Positions 24,367 through 31,933 of a stretch of 64,000 bases of DNA are shown here, in pieces. The translations under genes and the position numbers were made by a program. The DNA is from Bifidobacterium asteroides (lineage in GTDB: Bacteria; Actinomycetota; Actinomycetes; Actinomycetales; Bifidobacteriaceae): the NCBI RefSeq assembly GCF_009683175.1, contig NZ_WKKW01000001.1, positions 124,001 to 188,000 on the forward strand. Direction: 5' to 3'. The notes under the pieces are model-generated. The model saw only the letters and a program-made list of their open reading frames with translations, ran no database searches and was not told the DNA's origin. The stretch's first letter is position 1, and every line of letters starts with the position of its first letter.

Positions 24367-26097
24367 TTATGCGTACAGCCCGTGCGAGGCGTAGGGGTTG
24401 GGTTTCAGGGTCTTTTTGCGGGTCATGGCCTCGGACAGGGCGTCGCAGATGGCTGCCACGCCGTCGATCTTGTCCCGAGAGTCCCGCTTGTTGGGCTGAA
24501 CGTTGCCGTTCTCGTCGGTCTTGACCGCCAGATTGTCAACATTCCAGCGCAGGACCGGGTTGCCGCCATGCTCGAAGAGCGGATGGTCGGTGGTGCCGGT
24601 CAGCAGTAGCCTCTGCAGCTCCTTGAGCACCGGCGAGAGGGTTTTGAAACCCTGCCGCACCGGGGTGAGCCTTTCGTCGGACAGGCCGGACTCCTCCAGA
24701 TCGTTGACCACCTGGGTGGCGTTCCACGGGTCATAGCCGATGGTCTGGATGCTGTAGGCCTCCAGGTCGGCACGGATCTGCTGCTCGATGTACGAGTAGT
24801 CGGTCACATCACCAGGCGTGGGCACCAAAAACCCGTCACGCACCCAGACGCTGGCGTTGCCCGAGGTCCTCCGGTCCAGGTCGTCGACCGCAGCCTCCGG
24901 GCACCAGAACTTCATCCGGCACTTGTACCCCTCCCCCTCGGGAAAGAGCAGGCACCAGGCGGTCAGGTCGGACACGGAGCCCAGATCCCAACCGCCGTAG
25001 CATTTGCGACCCTGAAGCCGCTTCTCATCCAGGGTGCCGGCGTTCCGATCCCAGGCCTTCAAAGTCAAAAACCGCGTCTCCTGCTTGGTGCGGATGCCCA
25101 GGTGAAGTCGAAGGTAGTTGGCCAGTTCGGCTGGCGAGTTCTTCGCCCTCCTCGCCGCCTCCTGCAGGTAGTCGGCGGACGGGGATACTCCGTAACCCGG
25201 GTTGGCTTTCATCTGCGTCTCGACCGCGAAAGGATCGTCGTCCTCGTCCGCACCCCAGACGACCCCGTACCAGGACTGGTCCTTGATGGTGCCTGCCGCC
25301 AGCTGCTCCACATAGTGGCGGGTCTCGTCATAGATGGTGCCCGACTTGCCCGCATCAGGGGTGGTGATCCTCACGCCCAGCGGCTGCGTGCGGGAGCCTC
25401 GCCCCGTCTCCAGGGTGCGCACCAGGTCAGGGGTCTTGTACACGTGCAGCTCGTCGCAGATGAAGCAATGCAGGTTCATGCCGTGGGCAGCGTCGGCTGC
25501 CGAGCTGATGACCTCCATGTAGCTGCCCGAAGCCATGTGCACGATGCGCTTCTGATGCGCCTTCATCACGCCCTTCAAAGCCGGGGTCTTCTCCACCAGC
25601 TGCTTCACCGGTTGAAACACAAAGCCCGCCTGATGCTCGGTGGAGGCGGCGCACACCACCTGCGCACCCTCCTCACCGTCAGCGCCCAGCATGTACACGG
25701 CGATCCCGCCCGACAGGGTGGACTTGCCGTTCTTGCGGGGCACGTCCACGTACAAGTCATGGATGATCCGTACCGTCTGCCCGTCCGAATTCTCATGCAC
25801 CCATCCGAACACGGGGGCCAGGATCCAGGCGATCTGCCAGGATGCCGGGTCCAGGTGCCGGCCTGCCCATTTACCTTGGGTGTGCCTCAGCACGTGGAAG
25901 GACATGAGCACCCGGTCGACCCGTTCAGGGTCGAAGTAGGCTCCCTCCTCGCTGCGGGGTTCGGCGGTCTTGATCTTCGGGGTCTGCCACTGCTCAGGGA
26001 GGCTGATCCCGCGGGAGAGCATGTACCAGGCGACCTCCGGCGACAGCTTCAGACGATCCAGCTCCTCCTGGGAGGGCACGTCGAAGTCGTCGGTCAT
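24367..26097 (-). CDS. Terminase large subunit
   Basis: The 576-aa DNA-packaging motor has an ATPase domain with Walker A PRKNGKSTL and a Walker B/DExx-type CFICDELHVY, then a C-terminal nuclease domain with the acidic segments YGGWDLGSVSDLT and IQTIGYDPWN. I start at ATG 26097 (MTDDFDVP), 10 nt past the small-subunit stop. A longer in-frame start around 26151-26157 would overlap that gene by about 50 nt and adds an unconserved-looking leader. Confidence 0.92.
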   Translation of the reverse strand: MTDDFDVPSQEELDRLKLSPEVAWYMLSRGISLPEQWQTPKIKTAEPRSEEGAYFDPERVDRVLMSFHVLRHTQGKWAGRHLDPASWQIAWILAPVFGWVHENSDGQTVRIIHDLYVDVPRKNGKSTLSGGIAVYMLGADGEEGAQVVCAASTEHQAGFVFQPVKQLVEKTPALKGVMKAHQKRIVHMASGSYMEVISSAADAAHGMNLHCFICDELHVYKTPDLVRTLETGRGSRTQPLGVRITTPDAGKSGTIYDETRHYVEQLAAGTIKDQSWYGVVWGADEDDDPFAVETQMKANPGYGVSPSADYLQEAARRAKNSPAELANYLRLHLGIRTKQETRFLTLKAWDRNAGTLDEKRLQGRKCYGGWDLGSVSDLTAWCLLFPEGEGYKCRMKFWCPEAAVDDLDRRTSGNASVWVRDGFLVPTPGDVTDYSYIEQQIRADLEAYSIQTIGYDPWNATQVVNDLEESGLSDERLTPVRQGFKTLSPVLKELQRLLLTGTTDHPLFEHGGNPVLRWNVDNLAVKTDENGNVQPNKRDSRDKIDGVAAICDALSEAMTRKKTLKPNPYASHGLYA

Positions 26098-26107
26098 CTC
26101 GTAGGGG

Positions 26108-26590
26108 CTAGGCAGGCATGGCGAACGGGTTTTCCTCCTGGTCGCCATCATCATCACCCATCCCTGAAATATCGCCTTCCGCCGCAGGGTTCAGCCCGAA
26201 GTCACGGGCAAACGTATGGATATCGGAACGAGCAGCCTTCAGCGCGCTGACAGCCGGATGAGGCTTGGCAACACCACTGTCGGTGACCACCGACAGTCCA
26301 CCGTTCGCCTGCAGCTCCTTGACCGCCTCACGCATCTGCCAGACCGCAGTGCAATACGCCTCAAGGCTGGGACCATCCACCTTCTTCAGGATCCCCAGCC
26401 GGTCCAGCGCCTCCACGACCTGCTTCCATGTGCTCTTCGCGGCGCTCGGCATGTAGGAGGGCATCTTCGGACGCTCACGTTCGAAGTCCGGAGCCTCCTT
26501 GACCTTCCGGCCGCCCGAATCACGGCCATCCCCGCGGCCATTGATCAGCCTGAGCTTCGGCGGAGTTGGTGATGGGCCTCTGCGTCCCAT
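26108..26590 (-). CDS. Terminase small subunit, P27 family
   Basis: The 160-aa DNA-recognition subunit begins MGRRGPSPTPPKLRLINGR, a hallmark of P27-type small terminases. A helical core then carries AKSTWKQVVEALDRLGIL and DGPSLEAYCTAVWQMREA. The ATG at 26590 follows GGAGGG. Together with the HNH nuclease upstream it suggests cos packaging. Confidence 0.9.
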   Translation of the reverse strand: MGRRGPSPTPPKLRLINGRGDGRDSGGRKVKEAPDFERERPKMPSYMPSAAKSTWKQVVEALDRLGILKKVDGPSLEAYCTAVWQMREAVKELQANGGLSVVTDSGVAKPHPAVSALKAARSDIHTFARDFGLNPAAEGDISGMGDDDGDQEENPFAMPA

Positions 26591-26672
26591 GATCCCTCCA
26601 ATCAAGCCAAAACCGACCAAAAACAAAAACGAAAACCTGAGACGCGAAAATTCGAGTTTCGGCGGCGCGCCA

Positions 26673-26697
26673 GTTGTCCACATTTTTTGTGGATAAC
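26673..26697. promoter_or_regulatory. Inverted pair of DnaA-box-like sequences
   Basis: GTTGTCCACA (26673-26682) and TGTGGATAAC (26688-26697) form an inverted repeat with one mismatch and a T5 spacer. The right arm contains an exact DnaA box (TTATCCACA) on the minus strand, and the left differs at one position. It lies between HNH and small-terminase genes, so it could also be part of the packaging site. Confidence 0.45.
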
Positions 26698-26713
26698 TAC
26701 CCCCTACCCCTTG

Positions 26714-27100
26714 TCAGCGGTCCAGCTGGTCGAAGATGCGTGCCGCCAGGCTGGGTCCCTGCCCCTTGTGCCCGCGTCTGCGTCTGGCGGCGAGGGTCTT
26801 GGCCGTGTGGCAGTCATGGCACAGGCTCTGTAAGTTGGCGAGGTCGTAGAGGCTGCCGCCGTCGGCGATCTCCCAGATGTGATCCACCTCGGTGGCCGGC
26901 CTGCCGCACCTCACGCACCTGTGCTGGTCCCGGTCAAGTGCGGCCTGCCTGGCCTTGCGCCATGCTATCGGGTCGAGCTGTCTGGTGTGGGCTGATGGTC
27001 TGCTCCATGCCGGCCGCTGGTGCTGGGCGCATCTGCCATCCTTGACGGCCTTGGCTGTGCAGCCCTGGTAGGTGCATCTGCCTTTGGGTCTGGTGGGCAT
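26714..27100 (-). CDS. HNH homing-type endonuclease of the packaging module
   Basis: The 128-aa protein has an N-terminal basic Cys/His segment and a classic HNH fold: RCVRCGRPATEVDHIWEI, then LANLQSLCHDCHTAKT with both CxxC zinc pairs. HNH proteins next to the terminase of cos phages stimulate terminase cleavage. It precedes the small terminase gene, and its ATG overlaps the upstream stop (TGATG). Confidence 0.92.
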   Translation of the reverse strand: MPTRPKGRCTYQGCTAKAVKDGRCAQHQRPAWSRPSAHTRQLDPIAWRKARQAALDRDQHRCVRCGRPATEVDHIWEIADGGSLYDLANLQSLCHDCHTAKTLAARRRRGHKGQGPSLAARIFDQLDR

Positions 27101-27321
27101 CAGAGCAGCTCGATGCCCAGGTCCTGCAAGGCGTGCAGGTACTCGTCCTCGTACATGCGTAGTGGCCAGGCTTTGAGTGCGTCCTCTCGTGTGACTTGCA
27201 TGCCTTGGCCTTGCATGGTGTCGGCTATGCGTGTGAGCTGGTGGGCGATGGTGTGCAGGTCCGTCGACTGCTGGCCTGCCTGTGGAGGCTCGACCATGTG
27301 GTGAGTGAGCCTGGTGTCCAT
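27100..27321 (-). CDS. Small hypothetical protein at the head of the late operon
   Basis: This 73-aa soluble, helical protein with an acidic C-terminal half is not recognised. The ATG follows AGGAGG. It is the first gene after the long structured leader at 27342-27438 and is coupled to the HNH gene, which suggests a role in DNA packaging or late control. Confidence 0.7.
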   Translation of the reverse strand: MDTRLTHHMVEPPQAGQQSTDLHTIAHQLTRIADTMQGQGMQVTREDALKAWPLRMYEDEYLHALQDLGIELL

Positions 27322-27341
27322 GATGGTCCTCCTAAGTAGGG

Positions 27342-27438
27342 TTGCCTGGCTCGCGTCCAGAGGTTGGGGGTTGTGGCGTGGCCAGGCAAGTAAGATGCCC
27401 GCAGGGAGATATGAAAGGGGGAAGAGAGCCTGCGGGCA
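27342..27438. repeat. Two tandem inverted repeats in the late-operon leader, candidate cos or control site
   Basis: TTGCCTGGC (27342-27350) pairs with GCCAGGCAA (27381-27389), and TGCCCGCAGG (27396-27405) pairs with CCTGCGGGCA (27429-27438). Both are perfect. They fill the 135-bp gap between the early and late regions beside the HNH/terminase genes. Possible roles are a cos site, an RNA control structure or a regulator site. Confidence 0.5.
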
Positions 27439-27456
27439 AGTGCTATATCTTGTGCT

Positions 27457-27804
27457 ATGAGCATTAACTGGGATGCGTGCAGCGCCATAGCCACTGCGGT
27501 TGCTACAGCAGTGGCTTTATTCTTGGCCGTTTACAATATTCGCCAAAGTGTGATAAACGAACGCAAGACCATAGTTGACAAGGCTTTCAGAATCGCTTTA
27601 CAGCTGGTTGACGTTGTCGGCAGATACTACACAACCAACGGCCCCTACTACGCTTCCATGGTTGCTGTAAAGGGACGCTACCTGATTCGGCTGCTTAACA
27701 CATACGGTTATTCATGCGACGAACACAAGGTTTTTAATGCTTCAGTAGACATATCCTTTGACGAATTGGATCGTCTCTTTGGACAGATCAAATACAAACA
27801 GTAA
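27457..27804 (+). CDS. Lone rightward membrane-anchored moron protein
   Basis: The 115-aa protein has one N-terminal membrane segment (about residues 8-26, ATAVATAVALFLAVY) and a soluble C-terminal domain. It is the only rightward gene inside the leftward early/late region, lies at their junction, and is visibly richer in A/T than its neighbours. These are the marks of a moron expressed in the lysogen. No family is recognised; superinfection exclusion is a possibility. The ATG lacks a strong SD. A hairpin follows at about 27804-27832. Confidence 0.6.
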   Translation: MSINWDACSAIATAVATAVALFLAVYNIRQSVINERKTIVDKAFRIALQLVDVVGRYYTTNGPYYASMVAVKGRYLIRLLNTYGYSCDEHKVFNASVDISFDELDRLFGQIKYKQ

Positions 27805-27891
27805 AGGGCCGGACATCTCTGCCCGACCCTTACACTAAAACCAACTGTAACAGTTATACGGCAACAGGCCGGCTTTGTCAAGCACTGCAGC

Positions 27892-28632
27892 TCATGCGCA
27901 TGCTATGAGCTCACTCGTATCGAACTTCCATTTCCCGGGCTCCTCTGCCTTGACGACTGAGGGCAACTTCCCACGTTTGATCCACATGGTCACTTGCTTG
28001 CGATTGACTTTCCTTCCGGTCTGCCATTGCGTCCAGTCGGCTGCGTCCTTGGGTGTGCAGGTGATGGTTCGGCCTTTGAGCTCCTCCATCCTGGCCTGTC
28101 TGATGGCTGCCACGCTCCACACGCTGCCGCATGCTGGGCATGTCGCCATCTGGTCGTCGGGCAGTCCTGTGATGTCGGCTCCGCACTCGGGGTTGAGGCA
28201 GTGCCCGTGGATGATCCGATCCTGTTGCGGCGTGGTGCGCAGCCTGACCCGGTGGAGGGCTTGGGTCAGCTGCTTGTAGTCCCTGCCGCTGTTCGGCGCG
28301 TCGGCAAACCTGCCCATCCTTGAAGCCAGCTTGGCGAGCAGCTGTGGCGCTTTGCCGCCCCAGAGGCCGATGTCGCCAGCCACGTCCTGGATGGTGTCCT
28401 CCACCTGGTCGTACAGGTCGGCGGCGCTGATGTCGATGGGCGTTGGTGCGAAGGCGGGGTGCGCTGCTCCCCCGCCATGAGCCGAGTAGCGGATCTCCCT
28501 CCGCTCCACCTGTTTGAGGTCTCGCATGCCGAGCCTGAGCTCGTGGATGGTCCTGGCGAGCTCCTGCCGGTGGGTCTTGCACAACGGCCCTCGTGGCAGG
28601 TCCTCGCAGATCGGGCATCGTGGTGTTGTCAA
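27892..28632 (-). CDS. Zinc-binding, HTH-like protein, candidate late-gene regulator
   Basis: The 246-aa protein has an N-terminal Cys/His knuckle (CPICEDLPRGPLCKTH), a helical middle, a zinc ribbon (CLNPECGADI...CPACGSVW, about 145-170) and a C-terminal HTH-like region (NRKQVTMWIKRGKLPSV). It is the last gene of the early operon, directly before the late promoter region, where phages often encode the late activator. The start is TTG, overlapping the previous stop (TTGA). The regulatory role is inferred. Confidence 0.75.
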   Translation of the reverse strand: MTTPRCPICEDLPRGPLCKTHRQELARTIHELRLGMRDLKQVERREIRYSAHGGGAAHPAFAPTPIDISAADLYDQVEDTIQDVAGDIGLWGGKAPQLLAKLASRMGRFADAPNSGRDYKQLTQALHRVRLRTTPQQDRIIHGHCLNPECGADITGLPDDQMATCPACGSVWSVAAIRQARMEELKGRTITCTPKDAADWTQWQTGRKVNRKQVTMWIKRGKLPSVVKAEEPGKWKFDTSELIACA

Positions 28633-28814
28633 AACTCGGGTCCCTCCGTATCGATATCGATGCTAGCGGCTTGCTGATGTAACTCACGCGAGACCGTCTC
28701 CCGCATGGCTTGGATAACGGCTGGCGAGTATCCGTATTTGCGTTTCAGCTCCTCGTCGGAGGCGTGCTGGCGGATGTCCTGCAGGGCCTTGGCCTGCTGG
28801 CTGGCACGGGTCAT
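28629..28814 (-). CDS. Small HTH-like protein
   Basis: The 61-aa protein contains the helix-turn-helix-like segment ASDEELKRKYGYSPAVIQAM. It is coupled by 4-nt overlaps to the genes on both sides. It may be a small DNA-binding accessory to the regulator that follows. Confidence 0.65.
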   Translation of the reverse strand: MTRASQQAKALQDIRQHASDEELKRKYGYSPAVIQAMRETVSRELHQQAASIDIDTEGPEF

Positions 28815-29401
28815 GATTCCTCCCTTGGCCCCAGTTCCCAATGCTCGTCGTCTGGGTCCAGATGCCAGTGCTTTGGGCAGTAGAAGCCTTTCCCGCTGAC
28901 ACAGATCCAGCTGGTGGCTGGCGGGTTTCCTACGACGAACATGATTCCGGGAGCCAGCTCGTTGAGCACATCCACCAGCCACTGGTCGCTCAGGACCAGG
29001 CTCTTTCCGCATCCGGGCCAGGTGCAGAGGACCGTCTGCCCTTTCCAGAGTTTCTGCGTGGGGTTTCTGAGCGTCTTTTCGATGCGGTCGGCGGCCTGTT
29101 GTGGCGTGTGCCCGTCCCATTCGGGGGCGCAGTCGACTGCAGGACAGTCGAACAGGTGCCAGTACAGGTCCCGGTAGTGGTTGCTGACCTGGCCGGATGG
29201 CAGCTGGGCGGTGACAATGAACCATCCGCCGCCAAAACACAGCTGCCCGTCGTGGTGCCGGTGCGACTTCATGACCGGCCATCCTGCCTGTTGCCAGGCT
29301 TTGACGGCCCATGCGTGGTAGAGCATCCGGTACCGGTACAGCTCGTCGAACGTGTGGTAGCCGTCGCTGATCTGTCCGGTGTCCTGTGCTGCTGTGCTCA
29401 T
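28811..29401 (-). CDS. Phage WDGHTP-family protein with C-terminal zinc-knuckle-like domain
   Basis: The 196-aa protein has an N-terminal domain of a type I know from many phages (HTFDELYRYRMLYHAWAV, KSHRHHDGQLCFGGGWFIV, WDGHTPQQAADRI); it has no known function. A C-terminal segment carries CTWPGCGKSL...FYCPKHWHLD. The latter pattern (WPGC...YC..HWH) recurs in the next two proteins encoded upstream (29652 and 29909), so the domain appears fused here. Cys and His residues suggest metal binding. Confidence 0.8.
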   Translation of the reverse strand: MSTAAQDTGQISDGYHTFDELYRYRMLYHAWAVKAWQQAGWPVMKSHRHHDGQLCFGGGWFIVTAQLPSGQVSNHYRDLYWHLFDCPAVDCAPEWDGHTPQQAADRIEKTLRNPTQKLWKGQTVLCTWPGCGKSLVLSDQWLVDVLNELAPGIMFVVGNPPATSWICVSGKGFYCPKHWHLDPDDEHWELGPREES

Positions 29402-29655
29402 GCTTCCTCCCTTAGCGTGGTGGCTTTCGTGTTCGGGCCCACGTCTTCAGGCACTCCGTGGGTAGTGGTGACATAGCTGGCGGCGATGAGGGCCAGGATG
29501 TTCATGAGCATGTTGTATGCGAAAACCAGACTTCCGACCGCAGCCGTCCAGTCATGCGTGATGATCGCCTGGCCTAAGACGATGCCGTCCAGCAGCATCC
29601 CCACTGCGAGCAGGATGATCATCCAGTATTTGGGTCGGTATTTGATGATTCTCAT
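29398..29655 (-). CDS. Small two-segment membrane protein
   Basis: The 85-aa protein has two membrane segments, around YWMIILLAVGMLLDGIVLG and MLMNILALIAASYV, and a charged tail. The ATG at 29655 follows GGAGCAAGC. It overlaps both neighbouring genes by 4 nt. The role is unknown; membrane proteins of this size in early operons may affect host exclusion or replication anchoring. Confidence 0.65.
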   Translation of the reverse strand: MRIIKYRPKYWMIILLAVGMLLDGIVLGQAIITHDWTAAVGSLVFAYNMLMNILALIAASYVTTTHGVPEDVGPNTKATTLREEA

Positions 29656-29912
29656 GCTTGCTCCTCTAAATTTTTTGAATCTTGCGGGTCGGGGCCCGGC
29701 ACCTGCTGCCACTCCTCGTCCAGGTGCCAGTGTTTCGGGCAGTAGTCGCAGCCGTCCCTGTGCAGCCATGCGCCGCCGTTGTCCGGGTCGGCGAACATCA
29801 TCACGGCGCTGTCGTAGCTCTCCCAGGCGCTGTACTCGCCATCATGGGCGGTTTCTTCGCATCCGGGCCAGTCGCAGGCCAGCGTGTGCGCCGGAAAGGT
29901 CATGTCGCTCAT
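29652..29912 (-). CDS. WPGC-HWH zinc-knuckle-like protein A
   Basis: The 86-aa acidic protein carries CDWPGCEETA near the N-terminus and YCPKHWHLD at about residue 65, ending in VPGPDPQDSKNLEEQA. It is a paralogue of the following gene (29909-30187) and of the C-terminus of the 28811-29401 protein. Conserved Cys and His residues suggest a small zinc-binding fold. Function is unknown. Confidence 0.7.
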   Translation of the reverse strand: MSDMTFPAHTLACDWPGCEETAHDGEYSAWESYDSAVMMFADPDNGGAWLHRDGCDYCPKHWHLDEEWQQVPGPDPQDSKNLEEQA

Positions 29913-30187
29913 GGCTGCTTCTCCGGGTCGGGGCCGGGCACCCGGTGCGGCCATTTTTTGCCATAGTCGTAGTGCCAGTGGTCCGCACAGTAGTCCCGCC
30001 CTGTGGCTGGGTCGTGCATGAATTCCTTATCGGAAAAGTCGTTGTACTGTTCGTCCGGCAGGTAGGCCCATTGGCGGACAGCCTCCTCATAGGTCGAGTT
30101 GCCGTCGTACAGGTCGTTCTGGGCGGTCTCCTCGCAGCCCGGCCAGTCGCAGGAGAGGCGATGATAGGTCATTACATGGTCGCTCAT
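29909..30187 (-). CDS. WPGC-HWH zinc-knuckle-like protein B
   Basis: The 92-aa protein has the same frame as its neighbour: CDWPGCEETAQ, a variable acidic middle, then YCADHWHYD and RVPGPDPEK. It starts at ATG 30187 behind GGGGAGG. The local duplication suggests either dosage or divergence to bind different partners. Confidence 0.7.
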   Translation of the reverse strand: MSDHVMTYHRLSCDWPGCEETAQNDLYDGNSTYEEAVRQWAYLPDEQYNDFSDKEFMHDPATGRDYCADHWHYDYGKKWPHRVPGPDPEKQP

Positions 30188-30213
30188 GGTTCCTCCCCAC
30201 TATGCTCTAAAAC

Positions 30214-30324
30214 TCATTCTTTGCCGTCTTTCTGCTGTTTTCCCGTGCTATACGCACTCGGACTAGGGTTTGCGGTTGAACGGGGCTTAAAAGGCCCTTT
30301 ACGTGATTTCTCTTGTTCGCTCAC
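30214..30324 (-). CDS. 36-aa basic protein
   Basis: A GTG start overlaps the upstream stop (GTGA) and follows AGGAGGAGC. The product has many K, S and P residues and no hydrophobic segment. Tight packing and the ribosome-binding site support it, although it is very short. Confidence 0.5.
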   Translation of the reverse strand: MSEQEKSRKGPFKPRSTANPSPSAYSTGKQQKDGKE

Positions 30325-30851
30325 GCTGCTCCTCCTAGGGTGTCCTTGAGGCTCATGGCCCCGATCTGCATCTGCCCGTGGCCAGCGAAGTGATAGCGCT
30401 TCGGGCGCGGCTTGGCCTGCTGGTCCTGCTGTGGAGCTTCGAGCTGCTTGCGCCGGGCCGCTTCGACCGCCTGGCTGACGGCCTGCTCCAGGCTCACACC
30501 GTTGGCGGTGAGCCGCTTGACCTGCTGGCGGGCCTGATGCTCGGCCAGGGTGCCAAGCTCGCCGGTCGTGCCGTCCATCGCCTGCTCGATGTCCACGTCC
30601 GAGGCGCGGCGGCGGTCGCGCATCTGCGCCACCCGCCTGTTGATGTCGGCGGGCATGATCCACGGCCGGCGCGGATTGTCGGCCCATCTGGGGTCGGCGT
30701 AGAAGTCGATGTACGCCTGCGTGGCGTCGGTCAGGGTCACGTAGGGCTTGAGCATGAGCTCCCAAGCGGCGGCCGTCTCCGGCGTGATCGTCCGGTTGTC
30801 GATGGCAGCGATCCGCATGAGCAGCGTGCCCACATCCTCCGGGGTCATCAT
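30321..30851 (-). CDS. Helicase-loader-like protein
   Basis: The 176-aa helical protein resembles small phage helicase loader/inhibitor proteins: TPEDVGTLLMRIAAIDNRT at the start, AAAWELMLKPYVTLTDATQAY, and WADNPRRPWIMPADINRR. It is encoded immediately downstream of the replication initiator (ATGA overlap), as expected for a loader that recruits the host helicase. No DnaB-type helicase is found in the prophage. Confidence 0.6.
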   Translation of the reverse strand: MMTPEDVGTLLMRIAAIDNRTITPETAAAWELMLKPYVTLTDATQAYIDFYADPRWADNPRRPWIMPADINRRVAQMRDRRRASDVDIEQAMDGTTGELGTLAEHQARQQVKRLTANGVSLEQAVSQAVEAARRKQLEAPQQDQQAKPRPKRYHFAGHGQMQIGAMSLKDTLGGAA

Positions 30852-31933
30852 GCGGCACCCCCGATCAGGCGGCCCTGCTTCTGCGTCGGCTGGGGCTGCC
30901 GCCCCTGCCTTTGGCTGATGTAGGACTGCAGGTTTGCCAGGTTGGACTCGCGCCTGGCCATGGCCGGCGCGGACCATGAGGCCTCCACCTGCCGGCTCAG
31001 GTCGGGCCCGTCCTGCCAGGAGTCGGTCTTCAGCCACTTGGCCGGGTAGGGCGCGTAGGTCACATCCCCGGTCAGATAGGCCTTGAGGCCGGCGATGATC
31101 TCGTCAGGCTCAGCCCTTCTGGTTGCCTTCTGCCATTCGGTGAAGGCCCTGGGCTTCTCCTTGCGCCGATGCTGCGGGTACAGGCTCCAGAACTGCTCGA
31201 ATTGGGGCGTGTAGGAGCGGTTCGCGGTTTTTTCGCGGTTGTTAACTCTTGTAGTTGTATCTATTGCCGTTGAATCTATTGCCGTTGTAGTTGTAGTTGA
31301 GGAACCCTTCCCGAAACCCTTTGCCAAACCCTTTCGGGAAGGGTTAGATTTTGAAACCCTTTCTGGAAGGGTTTCCGAAAGGGTTAGCGGAAGGGTTCCT
31401 TGAAGGGTTTCACTGCCCCAGTCCGCCACCTCAGGGTCCTTCTCGTCACCGGCCAGCTCGTCGGCCAGCTGGGCTATCAACAGCTCAACGAAATCCTTCG
31501 TGCTCCTGCCAGTCCGCTCGTTCACCTTCTTGGGCAGGGTCGACGTGTCCAGCTTGGTGATCTCCTCGCGCAGGGTCGCCCTGATGGTCTCCGACAGGGC
31601 CTGCGAGGCCGCAGCCTTGATCGACACCATCATGTTCGGGCTGCGCCAGCCGCCGTCCCACTTGATGTAGGTGCGCACCAGCAGCTCCTCGCACCCCTCG
31701 TCCACGACCACATACCCTCTGGCCGCCAGATATTTCAAATCATCTTCAATATCCTGGGCCGTTTCGTCGCCCACGCAGTTCGCCCACCGGCGCAGGGCCA
31801 GCGTCAGCGTGCCCGCGTTCGAAATATCAGGCTGCGACAGAAGGAACATGTACGTCCTCTGCGCCCGCGCGGGCAGCTTCGTGAACCCGTTCGACCACGC
31901 CCTGATGTACAGTTTGCCGTACTCACGCGCCAT
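30848..31933 (-). CDS. Phage replication initiator (winged helix, DnaT/O-like) with embedded origin
   Basis: The 361-aa protein has an N-terminal winged-helix DNA-binding region (about 1-110, including LPARAQRTYMFLLSQPDIS and EDDLKYLAARGYVVVDEGCEEL). A low-complexity tetrapeptide linker follows (about 175-225), encoded by the 12-bp iterons, and then a C-terminal domain with FEQFWSLYPQHRRKEKPRAF and YAPYPAKWLKTDSWQDGP, known from phage replication organisers. As in lambda O, the origin appears to lie inside the gene. The ATG at 31933 follows AGGAGG. The helicase-loader-like gene follows it. Confidence 0.82.
   Translation of the reverse strand: MAREYGKLYIRAWSNGFTKLPARAQRTYMFLLSQPDISNAGTLTLALRRWANCVGDETAQDIEDDLKYLAARGYVVVDEGCEELLVRTYIKWDGGWRSPNMMVSIKAAASQALSETIRATLREEITKLDTSTLPKKVNERTGRSTKDFVELLIAQLADELAGDEKDPEVADWGSETLQGTLPLTLSETLPERVSKSNPSRKGLAKGFGKGSSTTTTTAIDSTAIDTTTRVNNREKTANRSYTPQFEQFWSLYPQHRRKEKPRAFTEWQKATRRAEPDEIIAGLKAYLTGDVTYAPYPAKWLKTDSWQDGPDLSRQVEASWSAPAMARRESNLANLQSYISQRQGRQPQPTQKQGRLIGGAA
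31303..31409. repeat. Iteron array, candidate prophage replication origin
   Basis: Nine copies of AACCCTT or its complement start at 31303, 31315, 31327, 31339, 31355, 31367, 31379, 31391 and 31403. Steps are exactly 12 bp except one of 16 bp. Four copies (31303, 31315, 31327, 31355) are in the plus orientation and five in minus. The array lies within the coding region for the linker of the replication initiator, where it keeps the reading frame. Confidence 0.8.

Noticed and set aside
31261-31420. A CRISPR-like array in the repeat-rich stretch.
   Set aside because: Repeats are 7 bp with 5-bp gaps, in both orientations and inside a coding frame. There are no spacers of CRISPR length and no cas genes in the window.
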